From positions 833,241-897,240 of the forward strand of contig NW_022985192.1 of the NCBI RefSeq assembly GCF_010093535.1: a stretch of DNA of 64,000 nucleotides, given 5' to 3'. Under the pieces are notes generated by a model. That model was not told the DNA's origin. It searched no databases and saw nothing but the letters and a program-made list of their open reading frames with translations. Below, one piece after another: positions 36,853 through 47,506 of the stretch (positions are counted from its first letter, which is position 1; every line of letters begins with the position of its first letter). This stretch comes from Lindgomyces ingoldianus. Taxonomy: Eukaryota > Ascomycota > Dothideomycetes > Pleosporales > Lindgomycetaceae. The position numbers were made by a program, and so were the translations under genes.

Positions 36853-38743
36853 GTTTAGCTGTTGTTAGAGTAGAGGTTAGTAGTTAAGAGTTAGACATTA
36901 GTAGTTGTCTCTAATCTTAATAAGTTATTAGTAGTCTCTATGTTTCTACCTTAGCGTACTCTTTACAACTTTTCTAAAGGTAATTCTAATTATAGAGGAT
37001 AGAAAGTTCTAAACCTAAAGGCTTTAGTTAATAAAAGAATTCTAAAATTCTATTTATATAACTAAATAATAAATGTAATAGTATGTAAGAATTATAACCT
37101 AAACTAAATTAAACATGTCTGTAACAATTCTCATGAATCGTTCCATCTCGAGTCGCCCGGAACCTCCAGAAGGCCCTTGTATCGGCCCCGACCTTGACCT
37201 GGCCCCAACTCTGCCCGACCCCCTGCTGTTACCCCTATTCTCTTATGTATTTAGTCGCACCTCACCCCTGTAGCTAGCTTAGTAGTTTTCTAATATCCTT
37301 TGTACAAGGCCTATAGGTGTTAATAGAAATTCTTAGGTTCTAAGTCCCCACGCACTTCTATATACCTCTAAGTAGATTCCTACTGCATTTAGACCTATTG
37401 TCTTGCCTGTGCTGTTACATTATATTAGAAAACTTACTTTTGCTAGTAATAGCCTTATTAATAATATTACACTAATTATTTATTTAACTACGTCTAAGCC
37501 TAAGACGTGTCTAATTTAGTTTAGGTTGTAATACTTACACACTATTATATTAAACTACTTAGTCTATAGATAGGATACTAAGAACCTTCTATTAACTAAA
37601 GCCTTTAAGTTTAGAACTTCCTATCCTTTGTAATTAGAATTGCTTTTAGAAAAGTTATAAAGAGTACGCTAAGGTAGAAACTTAAAGACTACTAATAACT
37701 TATTAGAATTAGAGGCAACTGCTAATGTCTAACTAACTACTTTTTAACTCTAGAGTTAAACATGCTCTAGCTAAGCTATACCCTACCTAATTTAAAGTTA
37801 ATGCATAGTAACATGTCCTAATAGACCTTAATTAACTACTAAATTACCCTTAATAATGCCTTAAATCACCCCTGCTACTTTAATAGTAAGAGACCTTTAA
37901 GGCACTCTTAATAACGCCTAAATGCTACTACACTAAACACACGCCTAAGGTTAATAACTGCATAGATAGCAAAGAATAAAGAGTAAGTCTTAATTATTAA
38001 CAGGCTAGACATCTATATAGATTACTATTAGAACAGGCGCGCACGCATAGTGTTTAGTTTAGAGGATACTACTAGCAGTGCAAAGGAATATTTTAGAGCA
38101 AGAACACCTAGCTAAATTAGACTAGTTTTAGTTTAAGAAATTAGAGGACATAACAGTAATACTTTAACGTACTTCATAGGCAAGTTGCTTACACACCTAA
38201 GTTGCTTACTTTTGCTAAGACCCTACTAAACTACTTTTCCTACACTAATGTATTCTCTATAACACTACTTAGACATGCTAAAAGAATGTTAGATATAGCT
38301 TATGCTCTAAGCTTTTAAATAAAACATAAAACTTTTTAAAAAACATGCTGCAGCTATATGCAAAGTTCTATAAAAGATAATAAATAACTATAGCACTAGA
38401 TAATGTTTATAAGCTAATTTTATAGTTAAATTATAAAGGTTAGGTAATAAAAAGAAGCAGGTAATTATTAAAACTATACTTAAGCTATATACGCAAGGAA
38501 TTTCCCCTTAGATAGCATTTATAGCTAATATAGCTAATTCTTTGCACGCTAAGCATAATTTAGGCTATATTTACATAAACTAGCCTAGTACATTTAAAAG
38601 CGTTATTTAAAGCTTAAAGTAACATTTAAGTGTAAGTATAACTATAAGAGAGCTCTTTGCAAGAGTCCTAGGGTAATTTAAAGCAGGTTTAGCCTTATAG
38701 AGAATATTAAAGCTAAGTATAGCATTTAGAATAATAACATGTA

Positions 38744-39858
38744 ACGTACCTAACAGGTTGGCCGGCCACACGGGTTGGCCGGCCACTTTTGCTAAGCCCC
38801 TACTAAAACCACCCTATTCTCTCACAAAACAGCTCACTTTAGCCCTATATAAAGTAATATAACATAAGATATTATTTAGAGTCTACTTCTACTACTTGCT
38901 TATATGTATATAAGTTATGCCTAGTCTAATTGCACTACCTAAATTACCTTTAACTTAGCTTACCTTCTTTAGCGCGCACCTGCGTCTTTAGCTTCTTTCT
39001 ATTACTACGCGCTTTAAACTCCTTTAGAGCAGTTAAATAAGCTTTATTCTTAACTATTAAGGTCTTTTTTACCTAAATCTGCTTTCTTTTATGTAATCTA
39101 TGTTGCGTAGCAGCCTTATTTACTGCTTAAAGCTTTATAATCTTATAGCCTACTTTATTATATTAATGCTTTAGATAACTATTATCTACTTTTTATTACC
39201 TTACTATATTGCCTTTACCTATTTTTATCTCTCTAAAGCTATAATAACTGCTTTAGTTAATATCTAGCCTATTATAAAGCTTAACTTATTAAAGTTATAC
39301 CTGTCTTTATCCTAGATATTATACTTAGCTTTTATGTTAGCTACTAGGCAAAACTAGCCTTAGATAACCTCTAGATTCTTATAAAGCACTCTCTTATAAT
39401 TATACTTATAATTAAACTTTATTATAAACTTAGAGCAGTGCTTAACCTATATACTAGGCTAGTTTAAGCTAACCTAGCCTAAATTGCGCTCTGCAGGCAA
39501 GGAATTAGCTATATTAGCTATAGCTGTAAGCCTAGAGGGAAATCTGCGCGTAATAAGCTTAAGTATGTACTTAACAACTACCTTCTTTTTAAGCTTAGTT
39601 AGATTCCTTAATTTAGGCTAGCATTCTGCTTGTAAAGGCTATCTAGCGCGTTAATTACTTAGTGTTGTGTAAAAGACATTATAGATAGCTATAGCATGTT
39701 GTAAGAAGAGTTTTAAGTCTTATTTAAAAGCCTAAAGAGTAAGCTGTATCTAACGTTCTTTAGAAGATTTAATCTAGTGTTGTTGTTAAGGCATTATGTA
39801 GATAGGTAGAGTTTAGTAGAGGCTTAGCAAAAGTGGCCGGCTAACCTGTTAGGTACGT
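38744..39858 (-). mobile_element. pogo/Fot1-like element, internally deleted (1115 bp)
   Basis: Same length and same internal deletion as the 29.9-kb copy, with TA duplications at 38742-38743 and 39859-39860. The TIR begins ACGTACCTAACAGGTTGGCC. The interior is mutated more than the terminal 60 bp. Confidence 0.9.
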
Positions 39859-39910
39859 TACAACTTTAGTAAAATAGGCTTTATAATTAGCTAAATATTT
39901 TTTAACTATA

Positions 39911-41042
39911 ACGTACCTAACAGGTTAGCCGGCCACACAGGTTGGCCGGCTACTTTTGCCAAGCCCCTACTAAAACTACTCTATTCTCTTGCAAAACAGC
40001 CTACTTTAGCCCTATATAAAGTAATATAACATAAGATATTATTTAGAGTCTACTTCTACTACTTACTTACATGTATGTAAGTTATACCTAGTCTAATTAC
40101 ACTACTTACATTGCCTTTAACTTAGCTTACCTTCTTTAGCGCGCACTTATGTCTTTAGCTTCTTTTTATTACTACACACTCTAAACTCCTTTAAAGTAGT
40201 TAGATAAGCTCTATTCTTAACTATTAAAGTCTTTTTTGCCTAAACTTACTTTTTTTTATGTAATCTATGTTATGTAGCAGCCTTATTTACTACTTAAAGC
40301 TTTATAATTTTATAGCTTACTTTATTATGTTAATGCTTTAAATAACTATTATCTACTTTCTATTACTTTACTATATTACCTTTAGCTATTCTTATCTCTC
40401 TAAAGCTATAACAACTGCTCTAGTTAATATCTAGCCTATTATAAAGCTTAACTTATTAAAGTTATACCTGTCTTTATCCTAGACACTGTACTTAGCTTTT
40501 ATGTTAGCTACTAGGCAAAACTAGCTCTAGATAACCTCTAGATTTTTATAAAGCACTTTTTTATAATTATACTTATAATTAAACTTTATTATAAACTTAG
40601 AGCAGTGCTTAACTTATATACTAGGCTAGTTTAAGCTAACCTAGCCTAGATTGCGCTTTGCAGGCAAGGAATTAGCTATATTAGCTATAGCTGCAAGCCT
40701 AGAAGAAAATCTGTGTGTAATAAGCTTAAGTATATACTTAACAACTACCTTCTTTTTAAGCTTAGTTAGATTTCTTAATTTAGGCTAGCATTCTACTTAT
40801 AAAGGCTGTCTAGCGTGTTAATTACTTAGTGTTATATAAGAAACATTATAGATAGCTGTAGCATGTTGCAAGAAAAGTTTTAAGTCTTATTTAAAAGCCT
40901 AAAAAGCAAGCTGTATCTAACATTCTTTAGAAGATTTAATCTAGTGTTGTTATTAAGGCATTATGTAGATAGGTAGAGTTTAGTAGGGGCTTAGCAAAAG
41001 TGGCTGGCCAACCCGTGTGGCCGGCCAACCTGTTAGGTACGT
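39911..41042 (-). mobile_element. pogo/Fot1-like element, internally deleted (1132 bp)
   Basis: The third deleted copy, flanked by TA (39909-39910 and 41043-41044), lies 50 bp from the previous one in the same host loop. The right TIR retains the doubled GGCCGGCCAAC motif and is about 17 bp longer than in the other two copies, which accounts for the length difference. Confidence 0.88.
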
Positions 41043-41955
41043 TACTTACACTTAAAACTTTACTTTAAGCTTTAAATAACACTTTATAAATATTCTAGGC
41101 TAGGTTATGTAAATATAGCCTAAATTACGCTTAGCGCGCAAAGAATTAGCTATATAAGCTATAAATGCTATCTAAGAGGAAATTCCTTGCGCATATAGCT
41201 TAAGTATAGTCTTAATAATTACCTACTCTTTTTTATTACCTAGCCTTTATAATTTAGCTATAAAATTAGCTTGTAAATGTTATCTAGCGCTGTAGTTATT
41301 TATTATCTTTTATAAAACTTTACATATAGCTATAGCATATTTCTTTAAAAGTTTTATGTTTTATTTAAAAGCTTAGAGCATAAGCTGTATCTAACATTCT
41401 TTTAGCACGTCTAAGTAGTGTTATAGGGAATGCATTAGTGTAGGAAAGGTAGTTTAGTAGGGTCTTAGCAAAAGTAAGTAACTTAGGTGTGTGAGCAACT
41501 CGCCTGTAAAGTACGTTATACTATAATTACTACTAATAAAGACTATTAGTCTACAGAGGGGGGGGTAGTGTAATAATTCTTATAAATTATTTTATCTTAA
41601 GTTGCCTAGAACCTCTAGAAGGCTCTTGTATTAGCCCTAACCTTAACTTAGCCCTAACTCTGCCTAGCCTCCTGCTGTTACCCCTATTCTCTTATGTATT
41701 TAGTTGCACCTTGCCCTTGTAGCTAGCTTAGTAGTTTTCTAATATCCTTTGTACAAGGCCTATAGGTGTTAATGGAAATCCCTAGGTTCTAAGTCCCTAC
41801 GCACTCCCATATGCCTCTGAGTGGATTCCCACCGCACCCGGACCCATTGTCTTGCCTGTGCCGTTACAATGTCTTAGATTTAAACATAGTTAAGTAAATA
41901 ATTAATGTAATATTATTAATAAGGCTGTTACTAGTAAAAGTAAGTTTTCTAATAT

Positions 41956-42267
41956 TGTAACAGCGCAAGCAAGACAATGGGTCCGAATGCGGTATGAATC
42001 CACTCAGAGGCATAGAGGAGTGCGTGGGGACTCAGTAACCTGGGAATATCATTGACCCCTATCGGCCTTGTGCAAAAGGATATCAGAAAACTACTAAGCT
42101 AGCTAAGGGGAGAGGTGCGACTAAATACTTGGGGGAATAGGGGTACAGCAGGGGGCAGGGCAGGGTCGGAGCCAGGTCAGAGTCGGTGCCGAGTCAGGGT
42201 CGATACGGGGACCCTTCGGATAGGTTCCGGGCAACCTGAGATGGAACACTTCATGAGAATCGTTACA
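41956..42267 (-). repeat. solo LTR, family A (312 bp)
   Basis: It begins TGTAACAGCGCAAGC and ends AGAATCGTTACA, with TSD AATAT (41951-41955 and 42268-42272). It inserted 7 bp inside the end of another LTR of the same family. Sequence is close to unmutated. A 69-codon open frame inside is not a gene. Confidence 0.92.
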
Positions 42268-42274
42268 AATATAA

Positions 42275-42561
42275 TGTAACAGCACAGGCAAGACAATAGG
42301 TCTAAATGCGGTATAACCACTTAGAGGCATATAGAAGTGTGTAGGGACTTAGAAACCTAGGAATGCTATTTACACCTATAGGCCTTGTACAAAAGGATAT
42401 TAGAAAACTACTAAGCTAGCTAAGGGGGGAGGTGCGACTAAATACTTAGGGGAATAGGGGCACAGCAGGGGGCAGGGCAGGGTCGGAGCCGATACGAGGA
42501 ATCTTCGGATATAAGGTTCGCCAGGTAACTTTGAATGGAACGATTCAAGCGAATTGTTACA
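42275..42561 (-). repeat. 5' LTR of A3 (287 bp), left border of the gene island
   Basis: It begins TGTAACAGCACAGG and ends GCGAATTGTTACA. Its inner end (left) is mutated (TAGGTCTAAATGC) and its outer end (right) is not. Unique, unmutated sequence starts immediately at 42562, only 310 bp from the stop codon of the JmjC gene. Confidence 0.85.
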
Positions 42562-42871
42562 GTTAGCGATTACTCTAATCACTGGCGAAATACGCGATGG
42601 TCCCGATCTGGTGTTTCTATTCGCAATATACCCACATAACCTGCTGACCTAAGCTTAAAGGTACATTCATTGTGTTCCCGGTCTACCCTTCCTCAAGCCT
42701 CCACACTCCTTCTGTGGTTCTGCTTAGTTCCGGTAACACTGTTGCTTGCTTGTTTGTAATAGCATCTCTCCTAGACACACTTTCACGGACCTGTAGTTAG
42801 GAGAAACGTTGAGTGTAAAATAATACTAGTGAGCCTGAATTCAAGAATCCTTTCACACGCTTGCTCCTCAA
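42562..42871. other. unique 3' flank of the JmjC gene
   Basis: Unmutated, non-repetitive sequence with normal TCA, TGA and TCG content. It should hold the 3' untranslated region and polyadenylation signals of the minus-strand gene. I see no open frame or RNA gene in it. Confidence 0.6.
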
Positions 42872-45800
42872 CTAAGCACTCATCCTTGGTCTCCTACGTC
42901 CTCTCCCCCCCCCTCTTCCTAGAATCAAACCCCTTGCACTACTCACGCTAGATCGTCCCACAGGTTTCCCTACTGGAGTCTTCGAAATCGGAGCCTTCGC
43001 AGGAATTTCATCTTCACTATCACTCTCAGACGAATCTGAAGGCCCCAAGGCTTTAGGATTAGCCTTTTTCTTATTGATGCTAGTGAAAGTCGAGGTAGGA
43101 GCAGTGACGGTAGTAGTCGTGGTCTTGATTGAAGTTCTAGCAGCGTTTTTAAGACGGTTCCCAGAGACGATTTTGATCTTCTTGCCTGATATGCCTGAAC
43201 GCGAAAAGATGGAGTTTCCGGATCGAGCTGGATTAGGGCGAACTATGAGCGGGGATGCTTTGTGTTCCGCATCTTTCTCTTCAATCACAGGCTCGTCTTC
43301 CGCGGCATAGTCGTCGAACAAGCGATTGAGAGATTCGTTGTCTGATTCCTTCGCCATTTCAATGGCAATTTTTGCCATCATATTCTCCTCTGCTTCTCTG
43401 GCTGCCGCTATTGCCCGCGCCTTCTGTTCCCCCATTGTTTTCTTCCTTGCTCTCTCCTGCTCTTCTTCCGCCTTTCGAGGCCCCTCAAGGGCCGCAATCG
43501 ACGATTGTGTAAGAACGAGAGTAGATTTAGTTTGGTTATCTTCTTCATGAATGTCGTCTTCACTAGACATATTTCTGGTGCTCGTCCTCTCTGATTGACT
43601 GCCACGAGGTCGAACCTGAACTTTGGGTTTAACAGGCATAGTCTTCCTCCTCTCTCTATTGCAAGAATTATTCTTCTCGCGATTCGGACTTACGTCTCCT
43701 TCCTTGAAGTTTCCCGGGAGCTCAGTGGGCAGGCCGTCTCTACCTTGATTCTTTCGGGCTAACCACGTTGATGCCCGTCCTTTAGCCCTGCCAGAACGGT
43801 TATATTCAACTATATCATCTTCATTTTCTTCATCATCAGAATCAAGTGTGAGCTCTTCATACCGTGACTTGCGAGCTCGTTTGGTGTCTCCAGGGGGGCC
43901 ATTGGGCTCCAAATTACTCTTCCTGGTACTAAATGTCTCATCTTCCTCCACACGATAGCGGAAGGTGTTTGGTGCCTTAGGCTTCGGGCCCGCTGTATCC
44001 ATGCTACTCTTCATAGGCAGCACATCGGACTGAAGAATCGATTGAGCATCATCAGTTGAATCGTTGATATGTGTTTGCAGAACTTCGGGGCGCTCGTGGG
44101 CTTCTCTGTCTCTGAAAGGGGCGAGAAGTCTGCTATGAAGAGAAAGCCTAACGATCTTAGATTTGCCTTTCGTCCTGGCCGCGACAAGAAAGAACCGGCC
44201 GTCTTTCTTTGCATCCTCCAGTAGCTTCCGCAGAACTTCTTTCTGGTACTGTTTCCCAGATGCATTCCTTGGCTGAGCAGGTTGGTCTGCTTCGTCCTTC
44301 TTCCTGTACTTTTCCTTCCTTGGCTTGCCTATGCGTCTAATATTCTGTTCCTCCCCACCTCCCTCCTCCTCCTCCTCCTCCTCCTCCTCCTCCTCCTCCT
44401 CACCTCGCAGACGCTTCTTACCTAAGCGGGGGATATCTCCATTTACGTCGAGGTCAGTGTAGTATGTTCCGAATTCGTCGTTGTGCATTGAAGTATCTGG
44501 GTGGTATCTGGCATATATCACTGACGAAGGTTCAGCATAGCCTTGATGACGGGAATCATTGGGATCCATATACGGAGGATCACCCCCAAGGGATGGATCA
44601 ATCATGGAGTCCTCGATGGGAGAATACTCGATACCGTTTCGATTCGTGCGATGATAGCTTTCATCCATAAACCGGTCGTCAAAATACGGGTCGTCCTGCT
44701 TCGCTCTCTCTGCTTCATCACGGCGACGCTGCAGACGGCCACTATTCTGTCCTATTACCTCATCCTCCCGCAGCCAGTTGAGGTTGGACACGCTGAAGTC
44801 GACAAGACATTCCACCGACCGCACATCGGCCACTTTCTTGGTATCATGTCCTAATAGTGTTCCCTTAGGCTCATAAGGACGTTGGCGGGGATCCCGTCGA
44901 CAAGCGCCAGTATTGCACACTCTCCTGCAGTGTGGGCACTTCCAGTTAGGATTCTCTATGATGGCTAAAGGCATCATATCATGGGCTCGGAAAAGGGTGC
45001 CGTAGCAGTAGCTTAAGTCGCAATTTGAACACATCGCCATTTTCCACTTTGGATGGCGATGCAAACAAAAATGGCAGGATCTGTGGTTACTAAGCCACTG
45101 CTTAGACCGCTTCTTTACCATCTTCTTCACTATTCCGTCGTCGTTGACTTGGATCTCTTCCCTGTCTGATACCTCGTCCTCGGGCTGAGGATTCTTGATG
45201 TCAACAAAGGGTCGGATCTTCAGCTGTTCTTGGCAGACTTGGGCAAGAGTCTTCTTCCCAAGATACCGACGCTCCTCTTGTAAGGGAAGCGGGGTCTTTT
45301 CTGTCAGACGACCGTCGATATCAATTATCTGAGCGCGCCACCCTTCGTACTTATGGATCAGGTCCTTCCATTTCCACTGTTCGACCCAGGTGTATCCAGA
45401 CTGACATGCACAGCTTCGGCCCATACAATAGCAGTCCATACAAACATCATATGGCTCTTCCGTTTCTGTGCCAAGCCCCAACACGCAAGATTTGCATGTC
45501 AGGAATCGGTTGAAGATGTTGGACCGACAGTAGGCACAGGTAACATTACTGTCATAAGCAATGAAGTCACAGTGCTCTTTTGTATCAGGTGCAAACATCT
45601 CAGAGAGTACTATCCCCTTGTAAAGATCGAACAGTCTCTTAAAGTCCCGTTGCACTTGTCGGACTTTGACGGACGTTTGGATAGCCTCCGCTTGCTCCCC
45701 TCCAAGTTCCACCTGGCTCCTTGCGGCCTTGATTAGATTGGAGTACTTTAGAAGAGTGTAATAGATAATGGCCTTGTTCTTGTATTGTTCGTCACGGCAG

Positions 45801-46897
45801 ACAATGCGCGAATTTGGGAGTGCTTCGGATATGGCATACTCCAGAGTCTCAACGGTGGTTCGATTCCAAGCGATTTTCATGGTCCGAGTGCCGCGGTTCC
45901 ATACTTGATGTGGGGCCAGCGGAGGAATCAGAATGAAATCACCAGGTCGTTGCTCAACGACATAGGTCTTGAAGGGTGCCTTTTTCCATGCGATGAGCTG
46001 CGCAAAGTGGTTTTCTACCTCAATATCATGGCCCAGAATGGAAAGCCAGTATTCAGACACAACTTGGCGGTCTTTCGTCTCGGTCATGAACCAGATGGAG
46101 GACCCAGGGCGCTCTGGCTTTCCCTCCTCGCTGATGTGACTTGATGCATTCACCATGATATTTTGCCCAAGCGATGCGCACATCTCTCGGTGTGCTGGTG
46201 TGTAAGTACCCTCGTGCCCGATATAGCACATAAGATTCTCAGCACGCATATCAGGTGGCAGGCTGCTCATGAGATCTCCAGCGCGCGCGATCCCGCGACC
46301 TTTTCGAAAGCCCGCCGTTTCAGTGGATCCCGGTCCCCCTATCTCGCCAGTGCTCTCGTTAAGGTAGAACAGGCTCGGTGGGATGTGTTCCTTAAGTTTG
46401 TCTTGCCATACCTGCGGGCAGTCAATGTCCTTCAGATATATGCGTTGACGCGTCTTATCCCTGTATCGCTCTAGCTCGTCGAAGAACTGGTCGGTGAGCT
46501 TTCCCATATGCTTGAGGTAGTGCCTGATGGTAAGCGGGATGTTCTCTTTCGAGGTCAGATTGCGTGCATTCTCAACTGTAGCCTTACTTAGCTTCCCCGA
46601 GAATGGTTAAACCTTCCGATGGGACTTACCCTTATCGCCATAATTGTCGCGTAGCCACGAGGGTGTAAAGGCCCATGGATCCAATACCTCCTCGAAACCG
46701 TCGATGACTAATGGTTTGCCACCTATAATTACGTGAAGCAGTACAAGCTTCTCGAATTGCTCCATGCCGTTACTAGCCAGCATCTCATACGAGATTCGGT
46801 CTACATATTGGAAGTTGTCCGCAGTCTCCACGAACGTACGCACGTCAAAATCAGGGGGTATGGGCTCGAATGATGCCCTTGGCCGTGTGGCGGGCAT
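42872..46897 (-). CDS. JmjC-domain protein with 4CXXC_R1-type zinc finger (DMM-1-like candidate), two exons
   Basis: Exon 1 is 46897-46630 and exon 2 is 46575-42872, giving 1323 aa. The ATG at 46897 opens a frame that runs into a GTAAGT donor; splicing joins DNYGDK to VENARNLTSKE and the long frame. The N-terminus has a JmjC-type entry (GGKPLVIDGF). Putative Fe(II) ligands are H218-x-E220 (PAHRE) and H312 (PLAPHQVW). Cysteine clusters follow at about 425-480, then a 4CXXC_R1-like finger at 590-648 (CHFC, CSNC, CPHC, CNTGAC). The rest is charged and probably disordered, with 13 consecutive Glu (815-827) and an R/G-rich basic C-terminus. JmjC proteins are Fe(II)/2-oxoglutarate oxygenases, usually nuclear histone demethylases. 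Neurospora DMM-1, a JmjC protein that limits spreading from transposons, is the closest role I can suggest. Family assignment is firm; orthology is inferred. An additional upstream exon cannot be excluded. Confidence 0.88.
44363..44401. repeat. (CTC)13 trinucleotide repeat coding poly-Glu
   Basis: Thirteen uninterrupted CTC/GAG triplets encode the Glu run of the JmjC protein. A perfect coding microsatellite of this kind is likely to vary in length between strains. Confidence 0.95.
46576..46629 (-). other. intron of the JmjC gene (54 bp)
   Basis: On the minus strand the donor is GTAAGT and the acceptor CTACAG, with a GCTAAGT branch-like sequence about 15 bp before the acceptor. Splicing is phase 1 and keeps frame, joining two segments that together make a continuous JmjC N-terminal region. 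The unspliced frame hits a stop. The size is typical of filamentous fungi. Confidence 0.85.
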
Positions 46898-47506
46898 GTT
46901 GGCGGTGGCGGGCGTTCATCGACAGGTAGAGTCACAGGAGGGTAGCGGATCGAAAAATGTGGCCACTCCACCACAATTCTCCCTCAGTCACGCAAGTTGC
47001 GGTTATGCAGGAGTTGCAGTTAAGGGTCGCGACTCTGAAGTAAGTGGAACGAGTGGAGGCGGCCGAGGCCGAGGCCGATAGAAGTCGTGTGTGTCGCGCA
47101 AGTTGAATATGGAGTAGCAGAAAGCCACAGCCCTGGAAGCCTGGACTGCCACACGTGATCGGATGAACCTTGAGCACAGATCACCTAGGTGTCCCGACGA
47201 CGGCCTTCACTCCCTTTGAAACTCTCCAGCGACCTGCTTTACCCATCACTGCATCCCATCTTTAGCCAACTGTTGATGATCGGACGCGATCATTCGCCTT
47301 GTTATCCTTTCATTCTCCACGAGGCTTCCTTTCTGCTCTATCCAAGACTTTTCTCCATCATTTTGTGCCAGTACGGTGAAGGTAAATCCGTAAACCTTCT
47401 GGGGGACAAAGACTAGTCGCTGAATGAACTTTGAGGCCTAGGTTACCTTGATACAAAGGTGGATAGAGCCGGGGTGCTTCGACTCAATCCCCTTGTTCGT
47501 CACACA
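46898..47506. promoter_or_regulatory. divergent intergenic region between JmjC gene and COQ2-like gene
   Basis: This 609-bp unique region must contain the promoters and 5' leaders of both genes. A CACGTG E-box palindrome lies at 47152-47157, and a GC-rich GGCGGCCGAGGCCGAGGCCG stretch at about 47058-47078. No clear TATA box is seen on either side. Which gene, if either, the E-box controls is unknown. Confidence 0.5.

Larger units (their letters stand above)
38167..41516. mobile_element. P3: fold-back element with two pogo insertions
   Basis: Left TIR ACGTACTTCATAGGCAAGTT (38167) and right TIR ending CTCGCCTGTAAAGTACGT (41516) are flanked by TA on both sides. The arms (38167-38640 and 41045-41516) are inverted copies as in P1. 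The loop has been hit by pogo copies at 38744-39858 and 39911-41042. Both ends are present here, so this copy defines the family. Confidence 0.8.
37120..41868 (+). mobile_element. A1: family-A LTR element with deleted interior, hosting P3
   Basis: LTRs of exactly 300 bp (37120-37419 and 41569-41868) and a perfect TSD, ATGTC (37115-37119 and 41869-41873), define the element. A purine tract (AGAGGGGGGGGTAG) precedes the 3' LTR. Without the inserted P3 only about 0.8 kb of interior remains (the leader and the last 50 bp), so the element lacks pol and was probably non-autonomous. Mutation density is high next to the interior and low at both outer ends. Confidence 0.92.
36853..42561 (-). mobile_element. 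A3: outer family-A gypsy element, interrupted by A1 and a solo LTR
   Basis: The 5' LTR (42275-42561) is followed leftwards by TTATATT, a solo LTR (41956-42267), more leader (41869-41955), the complete A1 element, and further interior sequence (36853-37119). Joining 37119 to 41874 and 41955 to 42273 reproduces the leader seen in A1 and A2 (AATTTAGTTTAGGTT and neighbours). The element is cut at 36852 by a family-B LTR. Confidence 0.8.

Noticed and set aside
43074..46474. several 65-127 codon frames, on the opposite strand or another frame
   Set aside because: They are shadows of the JmjC gene, which has the recognisable domains and the intron junction.
46932..47177. 81-codon minus-strand frame upstream of the JmjC gene
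   Set aside because: Ser/Ala/Thr-rich with no motif, no clear splice connection to exon 1, and in the shared promoter region.
47459..47506. 16-codon N-terminal extension of the COQ2-like protein
   Set aside because: It begins at GTG, which is not a usual start in fungi; the ATG at 47507 has better context.
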